Source: Rathayibacter rhapontici (GTDB taxonomy: Bacteria > Actinomycetota > Actinomycetes > Actinomycetales > Microbacteriaceae). From it: DNA of 64,000 nucleotides. The notes under the pieces were generated by a model. The model was not told where the DNA came from. It did no database searches and saw nothing but the letters and a program-made list of their open reading frames with translations. Below, in pieces: positions 29,727-38,603 of this stretch; position 1 is the stretch's first letter; each line of letters begins with the position of its first letter. The stretch is taken from NCBI RefSeq assembly GCF_001995175.1, contig NZ_MUKN01000009.1:21199-85198 (forward strand). Reading direction: 5' to 3'. Made by a program: the position numbers and the translations under genes.

Positions 29727-30859
29727 GCACCGTTCTGCGCGTCGTCGTCGATCAGATGCTCGCCCGCGTGCCCGGCGGCATCGGCCGCTACACCCAGGAG
29801 CTGACCCGCGAGCTCATCGCGACCGCGCCCCGCGGCTGCGAGGTCGAGGCCGTCGTCTCCGCGCATCCGCCCGAGAAGGAGGAGGAGCTGCGGCAGCGGC
29901 TGCCGGGGCTCGCCCGGATCCACCGGCTCCACCTGGGCCGCCGCGAGCTGTCGCGCGCCTGGCAGTACGGCATCGGCATCCCCGCCGGCGGCGGCATGAT
30001 CCACGCTCCGAGCCTCTTCGCACCGCTGCGGAGCCACGAGAGCCGGGACGGAGAGCAGATCGCCGTGACCATCCACGACACCGTGCCGTGGACCCATCCC
30101 GAGACCCTCACTCCGCACGGGGCGAAGTGGCACCGCGCCATGGCGAAGCGGGCCAGGAAGCACGCCGACGCCGTCGTCGTGCCCACCCACGCGGTGGCGC
30201 AGCAGCTGTCCGAGGTCCTGGACTTCGGCGACCGGCTGCGGGTGATCGGCGGGGCGGTGGGCTCGGGTCTCGTGCTCCCCGACGACGCGGAGGAGCGCGC
30301 CGTCGCGCTCGGGCTACCGGCCGAGTACGTGCTGAGCGTCGGGACGCTGGAGCCCCGCAAGGGCCTGGTCTCGCTGATCGCGGCCTTCGGCGGTGCCTCC
30401 GCCCCTGCGATCCCGCTGCTGATCGTCGGGCCGACCGGCTGGGGCGAGCTCGACATCGCCGCCGTCGCCGACGAGCAGGGGCTCGACGAGCACCGCGTGC
30501 GCGCGCTCGGCGTGCTGAGCGACGCCGACCTCGCCGTGGTCCTGGACCGCGCGACCCTCTTCGTGTACCCCAGCATCGCGGAGGGCTTCGGCCTGCCGGT
30601 GCTGGAGGCCATGCACTTCGGCGTGCCGGTCGTCCACTCGGACGACCCCGCCCTGCTCGAGGTCGCCGCCGACGCCGGCGTGGCCGTCGAGCGCGGCGAC
30701 GCGAAGGACTACCCGGATCGGCTCGCCCTCGCGATGAGCAGCGTCCTCGCGGACACCGCGCTCCGCGCGCGGCTGTCGGTGGCCGGGCGCGACCGGGCGC
30801 GTGCCTTCAGCTGGCGGGACTCGGCCGAGCGGGTCTGGGCGCTGCACGCCGAGATCTGA
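29723..30859 (+). CDS. glycosyltransferase family 4
   Basis: 378-residue GT-B enzyme. N-terminal VVDQMLARVPGGIGRYTQEL is the usual acceptor-side glycine turn; HDTVPWTHPETLTPHGAKWH follows; then VLSVGTLEPRKGLVSLI, LLIVGPTGWGELD and AEGFGLPVLEAMHFGVPVV (E-x7-E) form the donor domain. The GTG at 29723 overlaps the rfbD stop, suggesting a mannosyl- or rhamnosyltransferase working in rhamnose-containing glycan assembly. It converges on the LCP gene with only nine bases between them. Confidence 0.87.
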   Translation: MSTVLRVVVDQMLARVPGGIGRYTQELTRELIATAPRGCEVEAVVSAHPPEKEEELRQRLPGLARIHRLHLGRRELSRAWQYGIGIPAGGGMIHAPSLFAPLRSHESRDGEQIAVTIHDTVPWTHPETLTPHGAKWHRAMAKRARKHADAVVVPTHAVAQQLSEVLDFGDRLRVIGGAVGSGLVLPDDAEERAVALGLPAEYVLSVGTLEPRKGLVSLIAAFGGASAPAIPLLIVGPTGWGELDIAAVADEQGLDEHRVRALGVLSDADLAVVLDRATLFVYPSIAEGFGLPVLEAMHFGVPVVHSDDPALLEVAADAGVAVERGDAKDYPDRLALAMSSVLADTALRARLSVAGRDRARAFSWRDSAERVWALHAEI

Positions 30860-30868
30860 GCGCGGCCG

Positions 30869-32236
30869 CTACTGCCCGGAGTCGTCCGGGAACAGCGCCT
30901 CGTGCACCATCGACCGCACGACGTCGTAATCGGGGTCCTCGGGATCGACGGTCGGCGGAGTCAACTCCACGCTGTCGATCGGCTGCGACCTCGTCTTGAG
31001 GCCGAGCTGCACGAAGTAGCCGAGCATCCCCTGGGGCACGTCCGTCTTGATGACCTGCGACCCCGCCTCGGCGACGTCCTGGAACTTCGAGAGCACGTTC
31101 GCCGGCTCGAACTGGCGCACCAGCGCCTCCTGCACCTGGCGCTGCCGCTCCATCCGGGCGTAGTCGTCCGAGGTGATGCGCGATCGCGCGTAGGCGAGGG
31201 CCTGCTCGCCGTTGAAGTGCCAGTCGCCCGGCTCGATCCACTGGTTCACGCCGTAGGGCACGCCGTCCGAGTCGAGGAGGCCGCCCAGCGGCAGCGGCTC
31301 GTCGCCGTCGTACGTGATGTCCACGCCTCCGAGCGCGTCGATCAGCTGGGCGAAGCCCTCCATGTCGATCAGCGCGTAGTACTGGATCGGCAGGTCCAGG
31401 ATCGACTCGACGGCGTCCCGCATCGCCTCGATGCCCGGCTCGCTGCCCGCGGAGACCGCATCGGGGTAGAGCTCGGGGTTCTTCAGCTCCACCTCGGTGT
31501 AGATCGAGTTGAGCTTGCAGACGCTGACGTTGCAGTCGCCCCAGTTGTAGCCGTCCGGGTAGAGCTCGTGCATCGGGCTGTCCTCGGCGAACGGGACGTC
31601 CCGGAACTCGCGCGTCACGCCGATGATGGTCGCCGCACCGCTGGAGGCGTCGATGCTGACCACGGAGATGCTGTCCGGACGCAGTCCCTCCCGGTCCTCG
31701 CCCGCGTCGCCGCCCAGCAGCATGATGTTGTAGCGGCCGTCGACAGGAGCCTCCATCGCTCCCCCGCCGAAGATCGACGAGAGGGTGCCGCGGGTGACGC
31801 CCAGGAGGTACGTGCCGGCCCCGGCCGTGCCGACGGAGACCGCCATCAGCGCGATCGTCGTGAACGCCAGCACGCCGCGCATCCTCGGCCGCACCCGCAC
31901 GACGCGGATGAGCCGGAGGGTGTCCAGGGTCAGCACGAGCCAGACCACCGCGTAGATCACGAGCGCGGCCTGGAGCGCCAGCATCGAGAGGTCGAACGTC
32001 GCGAGCGTGTAGAGACCCGTCGGGAAGACGAAGTACAGCACGACCGCGATCAGCAGCGCGGTCCACAGCGCGAGCGTGAACGCCAGGCCGAGGCGGCCCA
32101 GGCGGCGGTTGCCGGCCAGCACCTGCGCCGATCCGGGCACCAGGAAGTTGCCGACCAGCAGCCACCAGGCGCGCCGGGTCATGAAGGAGCTGGAGCGGAC
32201 GTCGGGGTGCCGCAGCGGCAGGGACACCGCCGTCAC
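30869..32236 (-). CDS. LytR-CpsA-Psr (LCP) family glycopolymer ligase
   Basis: 455 residues: four membrane helices in the first 155 residues, then an extracytoplasmic LCP domain. LCP motifs seen are [51 protein letters not shown], and [20 protein letters not shown] with the conserved Arg residues that bind the lipid pyrophosphate. LCP enzymes move glycopolymers from undecaprenyl pyrophosphate onto peptidoglycan. The extra N-terminal helices are more than the single anchor of classic members, as seen in some actinobacterial versions. The GTG at 32236 overlaps the purE stop. It is the probable final step for a polymer made upstream. Confidence 0.9.
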   Translation of the reverse strand: MTAVSLPLRHPDVRSSSFMTRRAWWLLVGNFLVPGSAQVLAGNRRLGRLGLAFTLALWTALLIAVVLYFVFPTGLYTLATFDLSMLALQAALVIYAVVWLVLTLDTLRLIRVVRVRPRMRGVLAFTTIALMAVSVGTAGAGTYLLGVTRGTLSSIFGGGAMEAPVDGRYNIMLLGGDAGEDREGLRPDSISVVSIDASSGAATIIGVTREFRDVPFAEDSPMHELYPDGYNWGDCNVSVCKLNSIYTEVELKNPELYPDAVSAGSEPGIEAMRDAVESILDLPIQYYALIDMEGFAQLIDALGGVDITYDGDEPLPLGGLLDSDGVPYGVNQWIEPGDWHFNGEQALAYARSRITSDDYARMERQRQVQEALVRQFEPANVLSKFQDVAEAGSQVIKTDVPQGMLGYFVQLGLKTRSQPIDSVELTPPTVDPEDPDYDVVRSMVHEALFPDDSGQ

Positions 32237-32751
32237 AGGCTCGCCACCAGGGCGTCGTTCTTCGCGGCGACCTGGGTCTCCAGGTCCGCGGCGAACGCGA
32301 CGAGCCGCTCGGAGAGCGCGTCGTCGGCCGTGGCGAGGATCCTGACGGCGAGCAGCCCGGCGTTCCGGGCCCCGCCGATGGACACGGTCGCGACGGGGAC
32401 GCCCGCGGGCATCTGCACGATCGAGAGGAGGGAGTCGAGGCCGTCCAGGCGCGCGAGCGGCACGGGCACGCCGATGACGGGCAGCGGAGTCACGGCCGCG
32501 AGCATCCCCGGGAGGTGGGCGGCGCCGCCCGCACCGGCGATGATCGCCTTGAGGCCCCGGGAGCGGGCGTCGCGGCCGTACGCGATCATCGCCTCCGGAG
32601 TGCGGTGCGCCGAGACGACCCTGACCTCGTGCGGCACGCCGAACTCAGTGAGCGTGGTCGACGCGGCCTGCATGACCGACCAGTCGGAGTCGGAGCCCAT
32701 GACGACGCCGATGACGGGCGCGGATCCGTTCACGAGCGCTTCCGCGCTCAC
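32233..32751 (-). CDS. purE: 5-(carboxyamino)imidazole ribonucleotide mutase
   Basis: 172-residue class I PurE, which moves the carboxylate of N5-CAIR to give CAIR in purine synthesis. Motifs: [48 protein letters not shown] and [20 protein letters not shown]. The GTG at 32751 has GGAG seven bases upstream and was preferred over a longer frame. Purine partner purK is 61 bases upstream on the same strand. Its stop overlaps the LCP gene start, an order often seen in Microbacteriaceae. Confidence 0.94.
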   Translation of the reverse strand: MSAEALVNGSAPVIGVVMGSDSDWSVMQAASTTLTEFGVPHEVRVVSAHRTPEAMIAYGRDARSRGLKAIIAGAGGAAHLPGMLAAVTPLPVIGVPVPLARLDGLDSLLSIVQMPAGVPVATVSIGGARNAGLLAVRILATADDALSERLVAFAADLETQVAAKNDALVASL

Positions 32752-32812
32752 GTGGGGTCTCCGGCGGGGGCGGGGGTCGTCAGTCGGCTCGTCACGGCCA
32801 CCATGGTACGTG

Positions 32813-33943
32813 TCAGTCGGTGAGAAGCGCCGCCGCGGCTCGCGCCTCATAGACGACGCTCTCGAGCTCGTCGCCGGTCGCGTTCACGTGACCGACCTTG
32901 CGGCCGGGGCGCGGCTGCTTGGAGTAGTTGTGCACCTTCACGCCCGGGTGCTCCGCCAGCACGCGCGGGTAGCGATCGGTCAGCGACTCGCCCTGCGGTC
33001 CGCCGAGCACGTTCACCATGACGGTCCACGGGTCGCGGCAGCCGGTCGCGCCCAGCGGCAGGTCGAGGACTGCGCGCAGGTGCTGCTCGAACTGGGACGT
33101 CGTCGAGCCGTCCATCGTCCAGTGGCCGCTGTTGTGCGGCCGCATGGCCAGCTCGTTCACGAGGATGCGGTCGTCGGTCGTCTCGAAGAGCTCGACGGCG
33201 AGGACGCCGGTGACTCCCAGGCGCTCGGCGATCGACTCGGCGATCTCGGCCGCCATCGCCGCGACGCGCCCCGCGGAGGCGGGCGCGGGGGCGAAGACCT
33301 CCGCGCAGACGCCGTCGCGCTGCACGGACTCGACGACCGGCCAGAGCACCGTCTCGCCGGAGGGGCGGCGGGCGACGAGCTGCGCGAGCTCCCGGCGGAA
33401 GTCGACGAGCTCCTCGACGAGCAGGGAGCCGCCGCCACCGTCCTCGGCGAGCGCCTCGAACCAGTCGTCGGCCTCCGCGGCGCCGTGGACGACCCGCACG
33501 CCCTTGCCGTCGTAGCCGCCGCGGGCCGTCTTGACGACGGCGCGGCCCCCGTGGTCGTCCAGGAAGGCGGCGAGCTCCTCGGCCGAGGACACCTCAGCCC
33601 AGTCCGGCACCGGCAGGCCCAGATCGGCGAGCCGGCGGCGCATGAGCAGCTTGTCCTGCGCGTAGAGGAGGGCGTCGGGGCCCGGGTGCACGGGGATCCC
33701 GCGCGCGACGAGCTCGCGCAGGATCGGCTGCGGGACGTGCTCGTGGTCGAAGGTCACGACGTCGACGGTCTCGGCGAACGCGAGCACCACCGCCTCGTCC
33801 CGGTAGTCGCCGACCTGCGTCGCCGCGAGCGCCGCGGGGGCTCCCTCGGCCTCGGCGAGCACGGCGATGTCGATCCCCAACTCGACGGCCGCGGGGATCA
33901 TCATCCTGGCGAGCTGGCCGCCACCGATCACGCCGACGCGCAT
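32813..33943 (-). CDS. purK: N5-carboxyaminoimidazole ribonucleotide synthase
   Basis: 376-residue ATP-grasp enzyme that carboxylates AIR with ATP and bicarbonate. Motifs: [15 protein letters not shown] at the start, [49 protein letters not shown], and [18 protein letters not shown] near the active site, ending with [23 protein letters not shown] 33943 is preceded by GGAGG. It functions with PurE next door. Upstream is a PH-domain membrane protein gene in the same direction. Confidence 0.95.
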   Translation of the reverse strand: MRVGVIGGGQLARMMIPAAVELGIDIAVLAEAEGAPAALAATQVGDYRDEAVVLAFAETVDVVTFDHEHVPQPILRELVARGIPVHPGPDALLYAQDKLLMRRRLADLGLPVPDWAEVSSAEELAAFLDDHGGRAVVKTARGGYDGKGVRVVHGAAEADDWFEALAEDGGGGSLLVEELVDFRRELAQLVARRPSGETVLWPVVESVQRDGVCAEVFAPAPASAGRVAAMAAEIAESIAERLGVTGVLAVELFETTDDRILVNELAMRPHNSGHWTMDGSTTSQFEQHLRAVLDLPLGATGCRDPWTVMVNVLGGPQGESLTDRYPRVLAEHPGVKVHNYSKQPRPGRKVGHVNATGDELESVVYEARAAAALLTD

Positions 33944-33998
33944 GGCGCTCCTCCGTCTCCGCCCGCTGGCGCGGGGCGGCTCCATGGTACCGACGCGC

Positions 33999-34496
33999 TC
34001 ACTCGGGCTGCACCGGGTCCTCCCACGCCGGCAGCGGCCGGGGCGACGCGGCGATCGCCTCCCGGAGGACGACCGCGGCGAGCCCGGGATCGGGCAGGTC
34101 CCGCAGCACGAAGACCTCCGCGCCGTCCTGCTCGATGACGACGTCGGCGCAGCGGGCGATCCGCTGCGCCATGGACCGCGAGACCCGCACGCTCATCCGC
34201 GGATCGAACACGACCTCGGCGCGGCGGACGCCCACGAGTCCGCGGCGCGCGTGCAGCCCGCGTGTGGTGATCCGGTACCGGATCCCCGCCCAGCGCAGCG
34301 CCGAGGGGGCGCAGAGCAGGAGCACCAGGACGGCCGTGCCGATCGCGATGATCCACCGCTGCAGCCCGAGCTCGAACTGCGCCGCGAAGTAGAAGCCGGT
34401 CCAGGTGAGGAGGAGGAAGCCGACGACCGGGGCGACCGCCCTCCTCGCCCGGGGGGTCAGTCGCGCGAGCTCGAGCTCGGGGACGTCCGACGTCAT
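33999..34496 (-). CDS. membrane protein with bacterial PH-like domain
   Basis: 165 residues: a short charged N-terminus, two membrane helices (VAPVVGFLLLTWTGFYFAA and WIIAIGTAVLVLLLCAPSAL), then a beta-rich domain (RYRITTRGLHARRGLVGVRR, MSVRVSRSMAQRI, VFVLRDLPDPGL) of the bacterial PH2 (YdbS/YdbT-like) type. Role is unknown; such genes often sit between birA and purK in this bacterial family, as here. Ten bases separate it from birA, so they are probably co-transcribed. Confidence 0.75.
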   Translation of the reverse strand: MTSDVPELELARLTPRARRAVAPVVGFLLLTWTGFYFAAQFELGLQRWIIAIGTAVLVLLLCAPSALRWAGIRYRITTRGLHARRGLVGVRRAEVVFDPRMSVRVSRSMAQRIARCADVVIEQDGAEVFVLRDLPDPGLAAVVLREAIAASPRPLPAWEDPVQPE

Positions 34497-34506
34497 CGCT
34501 CCGTCC

Positions 34507-35274
34507 TCACTGCCGCAGGTGCGTGACGTCGCCCGCCGAGAACGCGCGCGGCCCGTCCACGAGCTCGACGACGAGGCGCCCGTCCGCGTCGAGGTCGAGG
34601 GCGGTCCCCTCGTGCACCGAGCCGTCGGGGAGCTCCACGCGCACGCGGAGGCCGAGGGTGCCGCAGCGCTCGCGCACGGCGGCGGCGGTGCCGGCCGCCT
34701 CGGCGTCGCGGAGCGAGAGCAGGGGTGCGAGCAGTGCCGAGAGCTCGGTGAGGTAGGCCGCGAGGACCGCGTCGGCCTCGGTGGTCCGGGAGCCGGCGAG
34801 GGCGAGCGAGGTCGCGGTCGGCACCGGCAGCTCGTCCTCCTCGAGCAGCAGGTTCACCCCGGTGCCCAGGATCACGCGCCCGTCCGAGAGCCGCTCCGCG
34901 AGGATCCCGGCGGTCTTGCGGCCGTCCAGGAGCACGTCGTTGGGCCACTTCACGGCGACAGGGACAGCGACCAGCGGAGCGAGCGCCCGGGCGAGCGCCG
35001 CGCCCGCGACCAGAGGCAGCCATCCGGAGACGCCTGCCGGCAGTCCGGCGGCGTCGACCAGGATCGACACGGCGAGGGTCCGACCTGCCGGCGCCTGCCA
35101 GACCCGGCCCAGGCGACCCCGACCGGCCCGCTGGTCGTCCGTCGCCACCAGCGAGAGGTGCGGCCACTCCTCCGGCGCGCGGGTGGCGTGCTCGCGGAGG
35201 ACGTCGTTCGTCGAGCCGGCGTGCTCCTCCCACAGCACCTTCGGGGACGCGGAGCGGGAGAGCGGGAGCTGCAT
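34507..35274 (-). CDS. birA: biotin-[acetyl-CoA-carboxylase] ligase
   Basis: 255-residue BPL/LplA-type ligase that attaches biotin to the carboxyl carrier domain. Motifs: EEHAGSTNDVLREHA, RAGRGRLGRVWQAPAGRTLA (biotinyl-AMP site; RAGRGR in place of GRGRRGR), VKWPNDVLLDGRKTAGILAE and LGTGVNLLL. It has no N-terminal helix-turn-helix, so it should be a ligase only and not a repressor. Divergent from the acyl-CoA carboxylase beta gene; its substrate is the carrier domain of the biotin carboxylase subunit at 46957-48716. Confidence 0.93.
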   Translation of the reverse strand: MQLPLSRSASPKVLWEEHAGSTNDVLREHATRAPEEWPHLSLVATDDQRAGRGRLGRVWQAPAGRTLAVSILVDAAGLPAGVSGWLPLVAGAALARALAPLVAVPVAVKWPNDVLLDGRKTAGILAERLSDGRVILGTGVNLLLEEDELPVPTATSLALAGSRTTEADAVLAAYLTELSALLAPLLSLRDAEAAGTAAAVRERCGTLGLRVRVELPDGSVHEGTALDLDADGRLVVELVDGPRAFSAGDVTHLRQ

Positions 35275-35409
35275 GCCGCCACGGTACTCGCGCCCTCCGT
35301 GGAGTGCCCTGAGGCGGACGGTCTTGTGCGGTTCCTCCCGCGCAGCAGCCCGCTCCCTGTGCCCTCACGACAAGGGGGGCGCCCCCACCCCCGCCGGTAA
35401 GGTGAGCGG

Positions 35410-37013
35410 GTGACCGCGAACATCGAACGTCCCGCGCCCGACATGTACACGACCGCGGGGAAGATCGCCGACCTCAAGGCCCGGTACCACGAGGCGGTCA
35501 CCGCGAGCGGTGAGGCCGCGATCGAGAAGCAGCACGCCAAGGGCAAGATGACCGCCCGCGAGCGCATCGACACCCTCCTGGACCCGGGCTCCTTCGTGGA
35601 GCTGGACGAGTTCGTGCGCCACCGCACCCACGCCTTCGGCATGGAGAAGAAGCGGCCCTACGGCGACGCGGTCGTCACCGGCACCGGCACCATCCACGGC
35701 CGCCAGGTCGCCGTGTACTCGCAGGACTTCACGATCTTCGGCGGCTCGCTCGGCGAGGTCGCGGGCGAGAAGATCATCAAGGTCATGGATCTGGCGCTGA
35801 AGACCGGCGTCCCCATCATCGGCATCCTCGACTCCGGCGGAGCCGGATCCAGGAGGGCGTGGTCGCCCTGGGCAAGTACGGCGAGATCTTCCGCCGGAAC
35901 ACCGCGTCCAGCGGGGTCATCCCGCAGATCTCGATCATCTGCGGGCCCGCGGCCGGAGGCGCGGTGTACTCCCCCGCGCTGACCGACTTCGTGATCATGG
36001 TCGACAAGACCAGCCAGATGTTCGTCACCGGCCCCGACGTGATCAAGACCGTCACCGGCGAGGACGTCGGCATGGAGGAGCTGGGCGGAGCGCTGACCCA
36101 CAACAAGATCTCGGGCGTCTCGCACTACCTCGCGAGCGACGAGAACGACGCGCTCGACTACGCGCGGACGCTCCTCTCCTTCCTCCCGGACAACAACCTC
36201 TCGCAGGCGCCCGTCTTCGACACCGAGGTCGACCTCGAGACCACGGACTCGGACCGCTTCCTCGACACGGTCATCCCCGACAGCCCGAACCAGCCGTACG
36301 ACATGCGCGCGGTCATCGAGCACATCGTCGACGAGGGCGACTTCCTCGAGGTGCAGCCGCTCTTCGCGCCGAACATCGTGATCGGCTTCGGCCGGGTCGA
36401 GGGCCGATCGGTCGGCATCATCGCCAACCAGCCCAGCGCCATGGCCGGCACGCTCAACATCGAGGCCGGCGAGAAGGCCTCGCGGTTCGTGCGCTTCTGC
36501 GACGCGTTCTCGCTCCCGATCCTCACCCTCGTCGACGTGCCCGGCTACCTCCCCGGCACCGACCAGGAGTGGACCGGCGTCATCCGCCGCGGCGCCAAGC
36601 TGCTCTACGCGTACGCCGAGGCGACCGTCCCGCTCGTGACGGTGATCCTCCGCAAGGCCTACGGCGGCGCGTACATCGTCATGGGCTCCAAGCAGCTCGG
36701 CGCCGACATCAACCTGGCCTGGCCGACCGCCGAGATCGCGGTCATGGGCGGCCAGGGCGCCGTCAACATCCTGTACCGCAACGAGATCAGGAAGGCGGAG
36801 GAGGCGGGCGAGGACGTCGCCGCCGTGCGCACCCGTCTCGCCAACGAGTACACCTACAACGTGGCGAGCCCGTTCCTGGCCGCCGAGCGCGGCGAGCTGG
36901 ACGGGGTCATCGAGCCCTCGGCCACCCGGGTCTCCGTGATCAAGGCGCTGCGGGCGCTGCGGACCAAGCGCGCGAACCTGCCCGCGAAGAAGCACGGCAA
37001 CATCCCGCTCTGA
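35410..37013 (+). CDS. acyl-CoA carboxylase beta (carboxyltransferase) subunit (frameshifted)
   Basis: About 534 residues after correction; transfers carboxyl from biotin to acetyl- or propionyl-CoA. GTG 35410 gives [20 protein letters not shown]. At 35843 one C is lost (GCCGG for GCCCGG): ILDSGGA then [16 protein letters not shown] in the next frame. Other family marks: [80 protein letters not shown] and [18 protein letters not shown]. It is the PccB/AccD5-like type. A TAAGGT box lies just before the GTG, suggesting a leaderless transcript. Partners are accE (41253) and the alpha subunit (46957). Confidence 0.92.
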
Positions 37014-37094
37014 TCCGGGGGCCGGGTCCGCCGTCCGGCTGTTAGCGTGGGCTGCGACGACGGCATCCGCTGCGGAGTGACGGAGGGAGTGGGC

Positions 37095-37742
37095 ATGGCC
37101 ACCGACTCCCTCTCGCGGCTGTCCTCCTCCTACGCCGACGAGTTCCCCGTGCGCGGCGCCGCCATCTCGACCATCGGCTCGACGTTCGGCGGCGAGACCG
37201 TGTCGGCGAGCGACGACGTCGCCGCCCGCCTCGACGAGATCCAGCTCGACCTCGGCGAAGGACCCTGCTGGGACGCCGCACGGCGCCGTGCCCCGGTCCT
37301 CGTCGACGACGTGCGCGATGCCGCTGAGCGCTGGCCGCTGTTCTCGGCCGAGGTCGGTCGGCTGCCGCTGGACGCGGTCTACGCGTTCCCCCTCCGCATC
37401 GCCGGGCTCGACGTGGGCGTGGTCGACCTCTACAGCACCGCTCCGGGTCCACTGCCCGCCTCGGTCGTCGAGCGGATCCGCGCGCGCACGCCCGGCACGG
37501 CCTTGCGCGTCGTCGCCCACGTCCTCTCGGACAGCGGGACGGACGCGAGCAGCAACGTGCACTCGCGCCGCATCATCCACCAGGCGACGGGGATGATCCT
37601 CGCCCGGCACGGCATCACGGCGGAGGAGTCCCTCCTGCTGCTCAGGGCCCACGCGTTCGCGCAGGGCCGCCCGGTCGCGGAGGTCGCCGAGGAGATCGTC
37701 GACCGCCGCACCGGCTTCCCCCCTCCTCCCCTCGAAATCTAG
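37095..37742 (+). CDS. GAF-ANTAR domain regulator (1)
   Basis: 215 residues from ATG 37095, which follows GGAGGGAG. A GAF-like sensor part (about 20-150, with LDLGEGPCWDAARRRAPVLV and YAFPLRIAGLDVGVVDLY) is followed by an ANTAR domain (about 160-205, SRRIIHQATGMILARHGITA then EVAEEIV). ANTAR domains bind paired RNA hairpins and prevent transcription termination, so this is a probable RNA-binding antiterminator responding to a small ligand or phosphorylation. A TAGCGT box lies at 37042-37047. A second, related gene follows ten bases later. Targets are unknown. Confidence 0.85.
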   Translation: MATDSLSRLSSSYADEFPVRGAAISTIGSTFGGETVSASDDVAARLDEIQLDLGEGPCWDAARRRAPVLVDDVRDAAERWPLFSAEVGRLPLDAVYAFPLRIAGLDVGVVDLYSTAPGPLPASVVERIRARTPGTALRVVAHVLSDSGTDASSNVHSRRIIHQATGMILARHGITAEESLLLLRAHAFAQGRPVAEVAEEIVDRRTGFPPPPLEI

Positions 37743-37745
37743 GAT
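37740..37745 (+). promoter_or_regulatory. -10 box of a probable leaderless promoter
   Basis: TAGGAT begins on the stop codon of the first GAF-ANTAR gene and ends seven bases before the ATG of the second, so the second may be transcribed independently without a leader. Confidence 0.4.
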
Positions 37746-37752
37746 CGACTGC

Positions 37753-38466
37753 ATGGCGGCCCGCTCACGGGAGCACGACCTCATCGAGACGTTCGTGACC
37801 CTCTCCGACACCCTCGTCGACGACTACGACACGGTGGAACTCCTCCAGACCCTCGTCGACCGCAGTGCCGCGCTCTTCGAGGCCGCCTCGGCGGGCATCG
37901 TGCTGCGCAACGCCGGCGGCGTCGCCGAGGTGCTCGCGTCGACGGACGAGGACTCCCGTCTGATCGGGCTGCTGCAGCTCCGAGAGGAGTCCGGCCCGTG
38001 CATGGAGTGCCTCACGACCGGCGAGGCCGTGGTGGTGCCCGACATCCGCGACGTGCGCGCGGGCTGGGCGCCCTTCCGCGACCGCGCGCTCGAGCTCGGG
38101 CTCCGCTCGGTCCACTGCGTGCCGATGCGCCTGCGCAGCGAGTGCATCGGATCGCTCAACCTCTTCCGCTCCGAGCCGGGAACTCTGCCGGCCGAGGACG
38201 TCGCCGTCGTGCAGGCGTTCGCCGACGTCGCGACCATCGGGATCCTGCACCAGCGGGCTCTGCTCGAGAGCGACACGGTGCGCAGCCAGCTGCAGCACGC
38301 GCTGAACAGCCGCGTGCTCATCGAGCAGGCCAAGGGGGCGGTCGCGTACGCGCGCGAGATCTCGACCGACGAGGCGTTCCAGATCCTCCGTCGCCACGCC
38401 CGCTCGAACTCGACGGCGCTCACCCTCGTCGCGAGCCGCGTCGTCGCGGGCGAGCTGCGGCTCTAG
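37753..38466 (+). CDS. GAF-ANTAR domain regulator (2)
   Basis: 237 residues. The GAF domain spans about 20-165 (LVDRSAALFEAASAGIVLR, EESGPCMECLTTGEAVVVPD, RSVHCVPMRLRSECIGSLNL) and the ANTAR domain about 185-230 (LNSRVLIEQAKGAVAYAREI then EAFQILRRHARS). The conserved EQAKG and R-H-A-R positions are typical of ANTAR three-helix bundles. It differs enough from the upstream protein to be an old duplication. Probably an RNA-binding antiterminator. The 137 bases after it before the convergent lysyltransferase-like gene hold nothing I can assign. Confidence 0.87.
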   Translation: MAARSREHDLIETFVTLSDTLVDDYDTVELLQTLVDRSAALFEAASAGIVLRNAGGVAEVLASTDEDSRLIGLLQLREESGPCMECLTTGEAVVVPDIRDVRAGWAPFRDRALELGLRSVHCVPMRLRSECIGSLNLFRSEPGTLPAEDVAVVQAFADVATIGILHQRALLESDTVRSQLQHALNSRVLIEQAKGAVAYAREISTDEAFQILRRHARSNSTALTLVASRVVAGELRL

Positions 38467-38603
38467 GCCGTCCCCCTCCCGCGATCGGCCTGCGCGCTCG
38501 TCCGCGTCCGCCGTGCAGCGGGAAGGACGGGCGGCGGTGGACGCCGACGACGTCCCCGATCTCGACTCCGGGACGTGGTCGGACACCGACCCTCCGCGAG
38601 CGC

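Noticed and set aside
30902..34138. Plus-strand open frame of 1078 codons across the LCP, purE and purK genes
   Set aside because: Antisense shadow of four recognisable minus-strand genes; low-complexity Arg/Asp/Val composition.
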